Positions 23,827 through 33,240 of a DNA stretch of 54,622 nt are shown here, piece by piece; the first letter of the stretch is position 1; every line of letters begins with the position of its first letter. The notes under the pieces are model-generated. The model did not search any database and had not been told where the DNA came from. It was given only the letters and a program-made list of their open reading frames with translations. Made by a program: the position numbers and the translations under genes. The stretch comes from Bacteroidota bacterium (GTDB lineage Bacteria > Bacteroidota > Bacteroidia > Palsa-965): assembly GCA_003153435.1 (NCBI GenBank), contig PLYR01000069.1:1-54622 (forward strand), written 5' to 3'.

Positions 23827-24522
23827 TTAATGCTTGGTTTTTTGTTCCAGAATCTGATCCGGTTCTGGTTGGTCCTTTACAAAATTTCCTTCGTTGTCAA
23901 TAAATATCGGTTTGCCTCCTTTAAGAACCCAACATAATCCATCATGAAAAACGTGTGCGTTCTCATAGTTAAAAGCAATCCTGATATCGTTTGACGGATT
24001 CACAAATCCCCATTTCCCATTCGTCTTCACTGAAGCAAGGTTACCTGAAAAATCATTTGCATCATCATACTGAAGTGCTATTTTGACTTCACCGGAAGTA
24101 TTGATGTATCCAAACTTCTCTCCTTTTTTTACACGGGCCAGTCCTTCAGTGAAGTCGGCAGCCCAGTCATACAAAAGAGGAATCACCATTTTATTTGACT
24201 TGTCGATATACCCATATTTACCGTTTTTCATCACTCGGGCCAATCCATGAACGAAGGGTCCTGCATCATCATATTCAAAGCCGCTAAGTGGGGCTCCGTT
24301 TTCAAGTATAAATCCGCGTTTTTCTCCCTTTAATACAATGGCTACTCCTTCAATAAATTCACTTCCGGCATCATAAATAGCCGGGATCAGCACAGCGCCT
24401 TGGAGTTTATAGCCGCATTTCGAAGCTGCATAAAACCGCTGGGGACCTTGTTGTGCGGTGACAACTAGGGTAACTATAAGGAATAAGCAGGTTAATCCTT
24501 TTTGCTTGAGCGATTCTTTCAT
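23827..24522 (-). CDS. WG-repeat-containing exported protein
   Basis: A 231-residue protein with a signal peptide (about 1-24, KGLTCLFLIVTLVVTAQQ). It has five WG/KWGF-type repeats of about 34 residues (GKYGYIDKSNKMVIPLLYD, EKFGYINTSGEVKIALQYD, GKWGFVNPSNDIRIAFNYE). WG repeats form binding solenoids or propellers of unclear ligand. ATG 24522 is chosen because it opens the signal peptide, 19 codons inside a longer frame. The gene starts 24 bases downstream of the end of no other leftward unit, and its stop lies 23 bases before the Kelch gene start, so both could be one transcript. Confidence 0.85.
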   Translation of the reverse strand: MKESLKQKGLTCLFLIVTLVVTAQQGPQRFYAASKCGYKLQGAVLIPAIYDAGSEFIEGVAIVLKGEKRGFILENGAPLSGFEYDDAGPFVHGLARVMKNGKYGYIDKSNKMVIPLLYDWAADFTEGLARVKKGEKFGYINTSGEVKIALQYDDANDFSGNLASVKTNGKWGFVNPSNDIRIAFNYENAHVFHDGLCWVLKGGKPIFIDNEGNFVKDQPEPDQILEQKTKH

Positions 24523-24719
24523 TGTCTGTAGGGCTGAGTGATTGGTTAAAGATATGGAAAAGCCATACATGGAGGTCAATTATCCTTCTTTTCCTGCAAC
24601 ATAAACGCTGGATAATTGGATTTCAATCCTGGAAATAATCTTTTACGAACCTCTTATAATGAATTCCTTTTCTGTTTTTCAATCCACTCTGAATTAATGT
24701 TTGTAATTTAGCGATAGTC

Positions 24720-25559
24720 ATGAATTTATTTGAACAATTTGAGGGCTTTATGATCTCCGGGGCTCTTGGGGGTGCCTGGGGAAACGGTTTTGAACGCCCT
24801 GTTTCTCCTGGCACAAACCTTACTCTCTCCACCTGTTTGTCTATTCTAAAACACAAAAATCTTTCTGCCGAACTTGTTGCGGCTGACCTGAGAGAGTATT
24901 ATTCTGATGGCGCTTCGAAAGATCTGGATACCCCTACCCGCTTGGCCTTGTCTGGCCTCGAAGAAGGACTTGATTGGCGCTTAACAGGAGCCTCAGGGCC
25001 TTTTGCTGCCCTCAATGGGGCGTGCCGACGGATTGCTCCCCTCGCTTTTACGGGTCTCCCTAAATCAGCAATTCTGGAGATCTGCAGAATCACCCATCGC
25101 AATGATGAAGCCTGCGCCGGCGCGCTGGCGCTAGTCTCCTGCATTACCACCATCACTAGTGGACAATGGAAAGGACAGGGATCTTTGATTGACCTTATGA
25201 TCCATGATGTTCCTGATTCTGAAGTAAAACATCGCCTTGTGGAATTAAGCCTGCTGAAAAATACCGGTATTGAAGCTGCCGCTAAATGGGGGACTAGCGC
25301 TTTTGTTGTCGAATCCGTTCCTTTTGCAATCTATTCTGCCGAACAAGTACTCCACACTGGGCTGTTGAACATGTTCAATGGAATCATTGCTGCTGGCGGA
25401 GATGTCGACACGAATGCTGCCATGGCTGGTCAGTTAGCGGGTACTCTTTTGGGGGCAGAAGCGATACCTCCTCCACTTATTCTCCGGTTCAAACAAATGA
25501 AAGAACATTCTCGCATTCTGGAAATTATACAGAAGATGAAACCAATTCTTTCTGCGTAG
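24720..25559 (+). CDS. ADP-ribosylglycohydrolase-family protein lacking the first metal motif
   Basis: A 279-residue member of the DraG/ARH family, whose active members remove ADP-ribose from proteins with two Mg ions. Seen: GALGGAWGNGF (residues 14-24, replacing the usual G-x-x-x-GDALG), a family-like GACRRIAPLAF near 100-110, ICRITHRNDEACAGALAL (121-138), ESVPFAIYS, and the hallmark GGDVDTNAAMAG (226-237). The usual Asp-Asp-Thr after the first loop is instead Pro-Gly-Thr (30-32) before NLTLSTCLSIL. With D226/D230-type ligands kept and the Asp-Asp pair lost, activity may be altered or lost. The gene is divergent from the WG-repeat gene. Confidence 0.85.
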   Translation: MNLFEQFEGFMISGALGGAWGNGFERPVSPGTNLTLSTCLSILKHKNLSAELVAADLREYYSDGASKDLDTPTRLALSGLEEGLDWRLTGASGPFAALNGACRRIAPLAFTGLPKSAILEICRITHRNDEACAGALALVSCITTITSGQWKGQGSLIDLMIHDVPDSEVKHRLVELSLLKNTGIEAAAKWGTSAFVVESVPFAIYSAEQVLHTGLLNMFNGIIAAGGDVDTNAAMAGQLAGTLLGAEAIPPPLILRFKQMKEHSRILEIIQKMKPILSA

Positions 25560-25693
25560 CTCCCACGTCGATACCGCCTTTCTTAACTTTTTTTAACACC
25601 CTTTACCCTTCCTTTATTTTCACTATAAATATTATTTTTGCAAGTAGATGCAGCAAACCTGCTTCCCGGCTAACATTGCTGGAAATTCAACCT

Positions 25694-25701
25694 TATCTTT
25701 G
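25694..25701 (+). promoter_or_regulatory. -7 element TATCTTTG upstream of moxR
   Basis: An exact TAnnTTTG match with TTG at 25676-25678, 48 bases before the moxR ATG. A second match (TATTTTTG, 25633-25640) lies 61 bases further upstream, so the bat locus may have two start sites. Confidence 0.5.
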
Positions 25702-25749
25702 GCACCGTTTAATTTTAGACTTGTTTAACAGCTAAACAAAACCGTAAGT

Positions 25750-26736
25750 ATGACCGATATTAAAGAACTAAACGAACACATACAAAAGGAAAGTGCATTT
25801 ATAGACTTGCTGAACATGGAAATGGGCAAGGTCATCATTGGTCAAAAGCACATGGTAGAGCGACTTCTCATCGGGCTCCTTTCGAATGGGCATATACTTC
25901 TGGAGGGGGTGCCCGGACTCGCGAAAACGCTTGCTATTAAATCTCTCGCACAGTGTATTCATGGCGAATTCAACCGGATCCAGTTTACTCCTGATTTGCT
26001 TCCTGCCGACCTTATCGGTACCTTAATCTATAGCCAGAAACAGGAACAGTTTAATGTACGTAAAGGGCCTCTGTTTGCGAACTTCATCCTTGCCGATGAA
26101 ATCAACCGCGCTCCAGCCAAAGTACAAAGCGCGCTGCTTGAAGCTATGCAAGAAAGACAAGTGACCATTGGTGATGAAACTTTTCGCCTTCCTGAACCCT
26201 TTCTTGTGCTGGCTACAATGAACCCCATTGAGCAGGAAGGAACCTATCCTCTTCCCGAAGCGCAGGTAGACCGCTTTATGCTCAAGGTAATTATTGGCTA
26301 TCCGAATAAAGACGAGGAAAGAGCTATTATCCGGCAAAACATTGCAAAAGACTACCCTGTTCCTGCGCATGTTATCAACAAAGAAGATATCACCAAAGCT
26401 AGACAGATCGTGAGAGAGGTTTATATGGATGAGAAAATCGAGAAATATATTGTTGATATCGTTTTTGCAACGCGCTCTCCTCAGGATTATAAGCTCGATA
26501 AATTTCAACAACTGATCAGTTACGGCTGTTCTCCCAGAGCAAGCATCAACCTTGCGCTGGCCGCCAAAGCCTATGCCTTTATCAGGCGTCGGGGATATGT
26601 GATCCCTGAAGATGTCCGTGCAGTCTGTCTTGATGTGCTCCGCCATAGAATCGGCCTTACCTATGAAGCCGAAGCAGAAAACATCACCTCTGAGCAAATT
26701 GTTCAAGAAATATTAAATGCTGTGGAAGTTCCCTGA
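25750..26736 (+). CDS. MoxR-type AAA+ ATPase
   Basis: A 328-residue AAA+ ATPase. Walker A is GVPGLAKT (residues 53-60), Walker B ILADE (113-117) followed by INRAPAKVQSALLEAMQERQV with the MoxR-specific insert, and sensor 1 is in LATMNPIEQEGTYPLPEAQVDRF. MoxR proteins act as chaperones for partner vWA proteins. Here the neighbours encode a DUF58 protein and the vWA proteins BatA/B, matching the partnership known in the family. It is the first gene of an eight-gene rightward locus. The gap to DUF58 is two bases. Confidence 0.95.
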   Translation: MTDIKELNEHIQKESAFIDLLNMEMGKVIIGQKHMVERLLIGLLSNGHILLEGVPGLAKTLAIKSLAQCIHGEFNRIQFTPDLLPADLIGTLIYSQKQEQFNVRKGPLFANFILADEINRAPAKVQSALLEAMQERQVTIGDETFRLPEPFLVLATMNPIEQEGTYPLPEAQVDRFMLKVIIGYPNKDEERAIIRQNIAKDYPVPAHVINKEDITKARQIVREVYMDEKIEKYIVDIVFATRSPQDYKLDKFQQLISYGCSPRASINLALAAKAYAFIRRRGYVIPEDVRAVCLDVLRHRIGLTYEAEAENITSEQIVQEILNAVEVP

Positions 26737-26738
26737 AG

Positions 26739-27629
26739 ATGGAAACAGTCGAATTACTGAAAAAGGTACGTAAGATTGAAATCAAGACACTGGGGCTCTC
26801 TAATCAGATTTTCTCCGGGGGTTACCATAGCGCATTTAAAGGCCGAGGCATGGCTTTCAGTGAGGTCCGTGAATATCAGGCCGGAGACGATATCCGTTCG
26901 ATAGACTGGAACGTCACCGCTCGTTTTAACAGTCCCTATGTCAAAGTCTTCGAAGAGGAACGAGAACTAACTGTCATGCTCCTTGCCGACGTGAGCGGCT
27001 CGGGAGCCTTTGGAACACTTAAACAATTTAAGCAGGATCTCATTACAGAGCTGTCCGCTGTCCTGGCATTCTCTGCACTTCAGAACAATGATAAAATTGG
27101 AATCATTTTCTTTAGTGATAAAATAGAAAAATATATTCCGCCGAAAAAAGGAAGAGGTCATATCCTCCACATTATCCGTGATCTTATTGAATTCAAACCA
27201 GAAAATAAACAGACCAACATAGAGCAAGCCCTTCGCTACTTCGCCAATGTTACCAAAAAACGCAGCATCGCTTTTCTCATATCCGATTTTATTGATCCCC
27301 GTATAACTGGTGCTTCCAGAAATAGTTTTGGAGATGCATTGAAAATTGCCCGGCGTAAACACGATCTGGTTGCCCTCCAGCTATATGACAAAATGGAAAA
27401 CGCTCTGCCTGATATTGGCCTTGTAAAACTTCAGGATGAAGAGTCAGGAGCATACCAATGGGTGGACACTTCCGATAAAAAAGTCAGAACCCACTACGCT
27501 GCTTCAGCGCTCCGCCGACAGGATCAACTGAAAAGTAATTTCATTAAAAGCGGAGTGAACTTTGCAAGAATTGCCACTCATGAGTCCTATATAGAACCCT
27601 TGATGGCCCTATTTAAAAACCGTGTCTAA
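26739..27629 (+). CDS. DUF58 (vWA-like) protein of the bat locus
   Basis: A 296-residue cytoplasmic protein. The DUF58 signature is seen in GMAFSEVREYQAGDDIRSIDWNVTAR (shortened: VREYQAGDDIRSIDWNVT, residues about 42-59). A vWA-like domain follows with VMLLADVSGSGAFG near 80 and IAFLISDFIDPR near 180. The metal site DVSGSG keeps the D-x-S-x-S-type start partly. Such proteins pair with MoxR ATPases. It is tightly linked to moxR, two bases downstream, and its last bases abut the next gene. Confidence 0.93.
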   Translation: METVELLKKVRKIEIKTLGLSNQIFSGGYHSAFKGRGMAFSEVREYQAGDDIRSIDWNVTARFNSPYVKVFEEERELTVMLLADVSGSGAFGTLKQFKQDLITELSAVLAFSALQNNDKIGIIFFSDKIEKYIPPKKGRGHILHIIRDLIEFKPENKQTNIEQALRYFANVTKKRSIAFLISDFIDPRITGASRNSFGDALKIARRKHDLVALQLYDKMENALPDIGLVKLQDEESGAYQWVDTSDKKVRTHYAASALRRQDQLKSNFIKSGVNFARIATHESYIEPLMALFKNRV

Positions 27630-27636
27630 TCTGCAT

Positions 27637-28614
27637 ATGAAAAGCCCTCTCTTGGCACTGCTGGTTATCCTCTCCCTGCTTAAGGCCGGCGTTAGTATGT
27701 CCCAGAATATACTGGTAAGCGCAGTACTAGACACTAATGCAATCCGAATAGGCGAGCAAGCAACGATCCATCTACGGATACAGTCAACCAGGAACAACGG
27801 AGCATTGAAAATTTCCTGGCCTCGATTTTCTGATTCCCTGATTAAGAATATCGTGGTCCTTAAGATTTCAAAAGTTGATACCACCAAGTCTGTGAAGAAC
27901 AGCCAACCAACGACACTTCAACAAGAACAGTCGCTGGTTATTACCTCATTCGACTCCGGCTACTATGCGCTGCCCCCCTTTACGTTTATTCTCAACGGCG
28001 ACAGCACCAAACCCCTCCTGACAGAAGCGTTGTTGCTTCATGTCCAGGGGATGCGAGTAGACACCACGCTCGCGATCAAGGATATCAAGCAGCCGCTGAA
28101 GGAGCCGTTCAACTGGAGGGAGCTAATACCTCTGCTCAAATGGGTGGCATTAGCACTGGTGCTTCTGGTTGGTATTGTGCTTCTCGTACAGTACTTATCA
28201 CGCAGAAAACAAAAGCGGTTGAAACCAAAGGGGCCTGAAATTCCTCCCCATGTTCAGGCGCTTGATGCACTCCGAAAACTGCGGGAAGCGAAGCTCTGGC
28301 AGGATAACAAACAAAAAGAATATCACAGTCGCCTTACTGATATCCTTCGCCTCTATATTGAACAACGATTTCACATCAGTGCCCTGGAGCAGACTTCAGA
28401 CGAAATTCTAAACAGCTTCCACAGCATTGCAATGGATCCTGAAAACAAGGCCCGGCTGAAACAGATCTTGCTCCTCTCCGACATGGTCAAATTTGCAAAG
28501 CAACAGGCCCTGCCCGACGAAAATGAAATGAGTATGGATAATGCGATTGCTTTTGTGAGTGAAACGCGAAGCGAGCAAAAAGTTTCCGAAACCCAACAGA
28601 ATACTCAGAACTGA
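27637..28614 (+). CDS. Bat-locus membrane protein (DUF4381-like, uncertain family)
   Basis: A 325-residue protein. It has a signal peptide (MKSPLLALLVILSLLKAGVSMSQ) and an Ig/BatD-like extracytoplasmic domain (about 25-165; IRIGEQATIHLRIQS, GYYALPPFTFILNG). A TM helix follows near 172-193 (LLKWVALALVLLVGIVLLVQ). The cytoplasmic helical tail (EIPPHVQALDALRKLREAKLW) is typical of small proteins sitting between DUF58 and vWA genes. ATG 27637 is used. A GTG at 27622 would overlap the DUF58 stop. It probably anchors the complex. Family name is from pattern and position only. Confidence 0.75.
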   Translation: MKSPLLALLVILSLLKAGVSMSQNILVSAVLDTNAIRIGEQATIHLRIQSTRNNGALKISWPRFSDSLIKNIVVLKISKVDTTKSVKNSQPTTLQQEQSLVITSFDSGYYALPPFTFILNGDSTKPLLTEALLLHVQGMRVDTTLAIKDIKQPLKEPFNWRELIPLLKWVALALVLLVGIVLLVQYLSRRKQKRLKPKGPEIPPHVQALDALRKLREAKLWQDNKQKEYHSRLTDILRLYIEQRFHISALEQTSDEILNSFHSIAMDPENKARLKQILLLSDMVKFAKQQALPDENEMSMDNAIAFVSETRSEQKVSETQQNTQN

Positions 28615-28616
28615 CC

Positions 28617-29621
28617 GTGGCACTCCTCGATGACATAACTTTTGCGAACAGGTACCTCCTCTGGTTGCTCCTTCTTCTTCCTCTTTATCTGGGATGGTAT
28701 CTGTGGACAAACAAAAATCAGCAAGCTGCACTCCTTTTGTCCTCTCTGGAAAACCTAAAAGGGATTAAAGCATCTTTTCGCCTCTATCTAAGGCATGTGC
28801 TTGTTGCGCTTCGTCTTATCACCCTTGCTTTACTAATCATTATCATGGCAAGACCTCAGTCGAAATCTAGCTGGAAAAACATCAGCACCGAAGGCATCAA
28901 TATTATTATTGCACTCGATATCTCTTCGTCTATGATGGCCAGAGATCTGAAACCCGACCGCATAGAAGCTTCCAAAGCGGTGGCTATGGATTTTATTGAC
29001 AACCGCCCCAACGACCGGATAGGGCTTGTAATCTTCAGCGGAGAAAGCTTTACACAATGCCCCCTCACCAGCGATCATGCGGTGGTGAAAAATTTGTTCT
29101 CCGACATCCACACTGGAATGGTAGATGATGGTACCGCCATAGGGATGGGGCTGGCTACTGCTGTGTCACGGATTGATACCAATGCAAAAAGCAATATCAT
29201 TATTTTACTGACAGATGGAGTAAACAACCAAGGCGCAATCGACCCTCTCACTGCTGCAGATATCGCACGAACCTATAAGACCCGGGTCTATACTATAGGT
29301 CTTGGAAGTACCGGAAAAGCCCTGGCCCCGGTAGCCAGAGATGCAAACGGCCGCTATCAATATGGGTATGTAGATGTGGAGATTGACGAGGAGGTTCTTA
29401 AAAAGGTAGCAGCAATCACCGGTGGTAAATATTTCAGGGCAACCGATACAGACAAACTGAAAAAGATTTACCAGGAAATTGACAAGATGGAGAAGAATAT
29501 AATCGAGGAAAGAGATTTTTCAAAGAAGAAAGAACTCTTCCTACCACTTGCCATAGCAGCATTGATTTCTTTGCTCCTGGAGTTTTTATTAAAAAACACA
29601 GTTTTAAGAAGCATAACCTGA
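28617..29621 (+). CDS. batA: BatA, vWA-domain membrane protein
   Basis: A 334-residue inner-membrane protein. TM segments are near residues 13-30 and 61-78. A vWA domain follows with MIDAS motif DISSS (101-105) and the later threonine and Asp (DGTAIGMGLATAVSR; ILLTDGVNNQG). A C-terminal TM helix lies near 307-325. BatA is named for Bacteroides aerotolerance and is linked to oxidative or envelope stress tolerance. No ATG fits the start, so GTG 28617 is assigned, two bases after the previous stop. Adjacent to a paralogue, batB. Confidence 0.93.
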   Translation: MALLDDITFANRYLLWLLLLLPLYLGWYLWTNKNQQAALLLSSLENLKGIKASFRLYLRHVLVALRLITLALLIIIMARPQSKSSWKNISTEGINIIIALDISSSMMARDLKPDRIEASKAVAMDFIDNRPNDRIGLVIFSGESFTQCPLTSDHAVVKNLFSDIHTGMVDDGTAIGMGLATAVSRIDTNAKSNIIILLTDGVNNQGAIDPLTAADIARTYKTRVYTIGLGSTGKALAPVARDANGRYQYGYVDVEIDEEVLKKVAAITGGKYFRATDTDKLKKIYQEIDKMEKNIIEERDFSKKKELFLPLAIAALISLLLEFLLKNTVLRSIT

Positions 29622-29645
29622 TCACCCACAAGGCGGGATGTAACA

Positions 29646-30680
29646 ATGAGACTGGAACACTTACACTTTATATATATACTCGGGGCGATACCTCTGTGCA
29701 TCTTCCTATTTCTCCTTACCCTTCAATGGAAAAAGAAGAGCGTTAAACGCATTGGTGACACCAATCTTGTATGGAAGCTGATGCCTGACGTGTCTTTTTC
29801 AAAAGTCAAATTCCGGTTCTCCTTGTTTCTGCTGGCTTTGACCTGTGTCTTGACTGCCATACTTAACCCTCAGTCGGGCTCTCGCCTTGAAAAGGTGAAA
29901 CGGGAAGGGGCAAGAATTATCATCGCCCTTGATGTATCCAATAGCATGAAAGCTGAAGACCTTGTTCCTAACAGACTTGAAAGAGCTAAACAGGCTATAA
30001 GCCTGCTGATTGATAAGCTCAGGGGAGATGAGGTCGGACTGATTGTCTTCGCAGGGAAAGCTTATGTACAGCTTCCAATAACTACAGATTATGCTGCCGC
30101 AAAATTATTTCTAGAAAACATTGACACAGACCTTGTCCCTACTCAGGGTACATCGCTCAGCTCCGCAATAGATCTGGGAGTCGAATCCTTTGGTCCTGAC
30201 GAAGGCAAAAACAAAGCTTTGATCATCATCACTGATGGTGAAGATCACGAAGGAGGTGTGACAGAGGCCGCAGCTCAGGCTCTTAAGAGTGGCGTGGTCA
30301 TTCACACCATTGGACTAGGTTCTCCTGATGGGGTGCCAATCCCCGCCTTCATCGGAAAAATTAAAAACGGGTTCCGGAAAGACAAAAACGGTGCTACCGT
30401 AATAACAAAACTCAACGAACAGGTGCTCCAGGAAATAGCTTCTGCTGGCCATGGGTCCTATATTCATGCCTCCAACACAGAACTTGGGTTAAACAAACTC
30501 CTAGACCAAATTAACAGCCTCGACAAAACAGAGTTTCTGGGGAATAAGTATTCTGATTACGATGACTACTTTCCTTATTTCATCTGGTTGGCTTTCTTCT
30601 TGATTTTTTCTGAAGGTCTGATCTCAGAAAGAAGAAGTAAATTGTACTCCCGTTTAAACCTGTTCGGAGAAAAAAAATGA
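29646..30680 (+). CDS. batB: BatB, vWA-domain membrane protein
   Basis: A 344-residue paralogue of BatA. TM segments are near 8-27 and 58-73. The vWA MIDAS motif is DVSNS (96-100), with TQGTSLSSAIDLGVESF and IIITDGEDHEGG as the remaining metal-site pieces. The C-terminal TM is near 316-330. Its membership of the bat locus and the order batA-batB-batC identify it. The stop overlaps batC (ATGA), indicating translational coupling. Confidence 0.93.
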   Translation: MRLEHLHFIYILGAIPLCIFLFLLTLQWKKKSVKRIGDTNLVWKLMPDVSFSKVKFRFSLFLLALTCVLTAILNPQSGSRLEKVKREGARIIIALDVSNSMKAEDLVPNRLERAKQAISLLIDKLRGDEVGLIVFAGKAYVQLPITTDYAAAKLFLENIDTDLVPTQGTSLSSAIDLGVESFGPDEGKNKALIIITDGEDHEGGVTEAAAQALKSGVVIHTIGLGSPDGVPIPAFIGKIKNGFRKDKNGATVITKLNEQVLQEIASAGHGSYIHASNTELGLNKLLDQINSLDKTEFLGNKYSDYDDYFPYFIWLAFFLIFSEGLISERRSKLYSRLNLFGEKK

Positions 30681-31441
30681 AACAACCGGGTAAATTCAAA
30701 TTTGGAAATGAGAATAGCATAGGTCTTCTCTTGTGCTTCCTTCTGCTTTGCTCAGGGATAAGGGCACAAGAAGAAAAGAAGTATCTGAGAGATGGTAACA
30801 AGGCTTACGAAGCTGGTAAATATAAAGAAGCTGAAGACCAGTATAAGAAATCAGTAGAGGTGAAACCAGACAACCTTAAAGGCGCTTTTAACCTTGGAGA
30901 CGCGTATTATAAACAAGGGAAATATAAAGAAGCTGCCGCCAAGTTTGAAGAACTGACCAAAACGATTACCGGAAACGATAAGCTAAGCGCCGAAGCTTAC
31001 CACAATCTCGGCAATGCCCTTCTTAAAGATAAAAAGTATGAAGATTGCATCAATGCTTACAAAAAAAGTCTTTCTCTCAACTCAACGGATGATGACACCC
31101 GTTACAACCTATCTTATGCCCAACAAATGCTGAAACAACAACAGCAACAACAAAAACAAAATAAAGACGACAAAGATAATAAGGACAATAAGAACAAAAA
31201 AAACGAACAGAAAGACAAGAAGAAAGATCCCGATAAGGGTAAAGACAAGAAGGACGATGGTAACAAGCCCCAGGACAAGCAAGACCAGGAAAAATCAAAT
31301 AAAGACCAACAGAATCAAGTGTCAAAAGATGCGGCCAAAAAAATGCTGAAGGAAATAAACAACAATGACAAGAAAATCCAGGCCAAGCTCAAGAAACAAA
31401 AGGAGACTGGGGTTCCTGTAAAAATTGAAAAGGATTGGTAA
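30677..31441 (+). CDS. batC: BatC, TPR protein with low-complexity charged tail
   Basis: A 254-residue protein. A signal peptide or N-terminal anchor lies near residues 16-31 (IGLLLCFLLLCSGIRAQ). Three TPR units follow (KKYLRDGNKAYEAGKYKEAE, GAFNLGDAYYKQGKYKEAA, AYHNLGNALLKDKKYEDC), then a Gln run and a long Lys/Asp/Asn low-complexity stretch (about 155-220). The end is basic with KKMLKEINNNDKKIQAKLK. The tail may be unfolded and bind a partner. It overlaps batB by four bases, and its stop is 11 bases before batD. Confidence 0.9.
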   Translation: MKQPGKFKFGNENSIGLLLCFLLLCSGIRAQEEKKYLRDGNKAYEAGKYKEAEDQYKKSVEVKPDNLKGAFNLGDAYYKQGKYKEAAAKFEELTKTITGNDKLSAEAYHNLGNALLKDKKYEDCINAYKKSLSLNSTDDDTRYNLSYAQQMLKQQQQQQKQNKDDKDNKDNKNKKNEQKDKKKDPDKGKDKKDDGNKPQDKQDQEKSNKDQQNQVSKDAAKKMLKEINNNDKKIQAKLKKQKETGVPVKIEKDW

Positions 31442-31452
31442 GAACAGTATTT

Positions 31453-33240
31453 ATGAAATCTTGTTTTTTGATTTTTATTTGCTTTCTTTTTCAGACTCTT
31501 GGGTTTTCCCAGGGACTGAGTGCTAGCATAAATAAGAATCACGTTGCCGTCAATGAAACAGTGGATGTAACGTTTTCCTTTTCAGGAAACGGTACAGGGT
31601 TTCAGGCTCCGTCGTTTGCAGACTTCAACGTTCTTTCTGGTCCGAACAACTCTCAGGCTGTTCAAATAATCAATGGGAGAATGTCTCAATCTACCTCCTA
31701 TTCGTATTACCTAAGTCCAAAAAAAGAAGGCAAGTTTGTCATCGGTCCGGCATCCATAACTCTTGGAGGAAAAAAGGTTGAGTCAAATAGCATAACAATT
31801 GAGGTTACTAAAACCGTGGCTTCAGGAAAAGGTAAATCATACCAAGGGGCAAACGATAATCTGTTTGTCAAAACCAACGTGAGCAAACAGAAGGTTTACC
31901 TGGGAGAACAAGTAACTATTTCTTACAAAGTGTATGCCCGGGTAAACCTGGTCGGCTTTCAGAATGCTAAGATGCCTTCCTACACAGGGTTCTGGTCGGA
32001 AGACCTGAAATCCCCATCAACCTATTCCGTAACAAAAGAAACCCTAAACGGACTTCAGTACTCTGTGGTCGAGTTCAAAACGACTTGCCTGTTTCCGCAG
32101 AAAAGCGGCAGCTTACCTGTCGAACCGATAGAGATCGATGCTATAGTAAGGCAGCAAAGCCGATCTGCTGACCCCTGGAACATCTTTTCAATGGGGACAG
32201 AAGACGTGGTGTATAAGCTAAACGGAACATCTATAAAAATAGAGGTGATCCCATTACCCGAAAAAGGAAAGCCTTCCGGGTTCTCTGGGGCTGTGGGCCA
32301 GTTTTCGATGAAAGCTCAGATGAATAAAAATAAGGTGAAAACGAATGATGCTGTTAATCTAAATGTCAATATCACCGGCAAAGGAAACATCAACCTCATC
32401 GATATTCCTAAATTCCAGATTCCTCCCGACATAGAGAGCTATGACCCTAAAACGGCTGAGAATATAACAGTGAAAGCAGGGGGGGTTGAGGGAACCAAAT
32501 CTGCAGAATATGTACTTATTCCCAGACATCACGGAAGCTATAAAGTAGAGGCTCTAGGGTTCAGCTACTTTGATCCGGTTAAAGAAGCCTATTTTACACT
32601 ACGCTCTCCTGAATTTGATCTGGAGGTTGAAAAGGGCGAAGACGAAAGCACCTCCTCAGCTGGTGGTCTCACTCCCGGTGGAAATAGAAATGAAATAGCC
32701 ATTATTGGTAATGATATCCACTACATCAAAAACAACCCTGTTGATCTCTATCAAAAAGGTGCGCACTTTTATGGCTCCACAGGCTTTCTGTTGGGCTTCT
32801 TGGCTCCGGGGCTTGGATTTCTTCTTTTTCTTTTGTTTTGGAAAAAACAAAAACAAGACCAAAGTGATCTAAGGCTCGTAAAAAGCAAGAAAGCGACACG
32901 TATGGCCCAAAAGAGGCTGATGCTTGCTTTTTCCCATATGAAGGCCGAAAACAAAGAAAAATTTTATGAGGAGGTATCTCGTGCATTGTATGGTTATCTG
33001 AGTGATCGACTCTTTATGCAGGTTGCGGATTTGTCAAAAGACTTCATTGAAGCGACGTTGGAGCGCTTTGGGGTGTCTGCCTCAACCCGGCAGGAGTTGA
33101 GTGCTATCATCGACTCTTGTGAATTTGCCCGTTATGCACCTGCTTCTGCATCAGGAAACCTGCAACAAATTTATGATCAAAGCATATTACTCATTACCAA
33201 ACTTGAAAATGAGATAACCAAGGCCGGGAAGCTTTCTTAA
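31453..33240 (+). CDS. batD: BatD, oxygen-tolerance membrane protein
   Basis: A 595-residue exported membrane protein. Signal peptide MKSCFLIFICFLFQTLGFSQ. Three or more beta-sandwich domains follow (GLSASINKNHVAVNETVDVTF-type opening, VYLGEQVTISYKVYARVNLVGF, INLIDIPKFQIPPDIESYDP). A TM helix near 445-465 (FLLGFLAPGLGFLLFLLFW) and a cytoplasmic helical tail come last (EEVSRALYGYLSDRLF). This matches BatD. ATG 31453 is used. The gene ends in TAATG, overlapping the batE start by one base. Confidence 0.92.
   Translation: MKSCFLIFICFLFQTLGFSQGLSASINKNHVAVNETVDVTFSFSGNGTGFQAPSFADFNVLSGPNNSQAVQIINGRMSQSTSYSYYLSPKKEGKFVIGPASITLGGKKVESNSITIEVTKTVASGKGKSYQGANDNLFVKTNVSKQKVYLGEQVTISYKVYARVNLVGFQNAKMPSYTGFWSEDLKSPSTYSVTKETLNGLQYSVVEFKTTCLFPQKSGSLPVEPIEIDAIVRQQSRSADPWNIFSMGTEDVVYKLNGTSIKIEVIPLPEKGKPSGFSGAVGQFSMKAQMNKNKVKTNDAVNLNVNITGKGNINLIDIPKFQIPPDIESYDPKTAENITVKAGGVEGTKSAEYVLIPRHHGSYKVEALGFSYFDPVKEAYFTLRSPEFDLEVEKGEDESTSSAGGLTPGGNRNEIAIIGNDIHYIKNNPVDLYQKGAHFYGSTGFLLGFLAPGLGFLLFLLFWKKQKQDQSDLRLVKSKKATRMAQKRLMLAFSHMKAENKEKFYEEVSRALYGYLSDRLFMQVADLSKDFIEATLERFGVSASTRQELSAIIDSCEFARYAPASASGNLQQIYDQSILLITKLENEITKAGKLS

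Noticed and set aside
26023-26706. A 227-residue minus-strand frame opposite moxR
   Set aside because: It is an antisense shadow of the conserved MoxR coding region.
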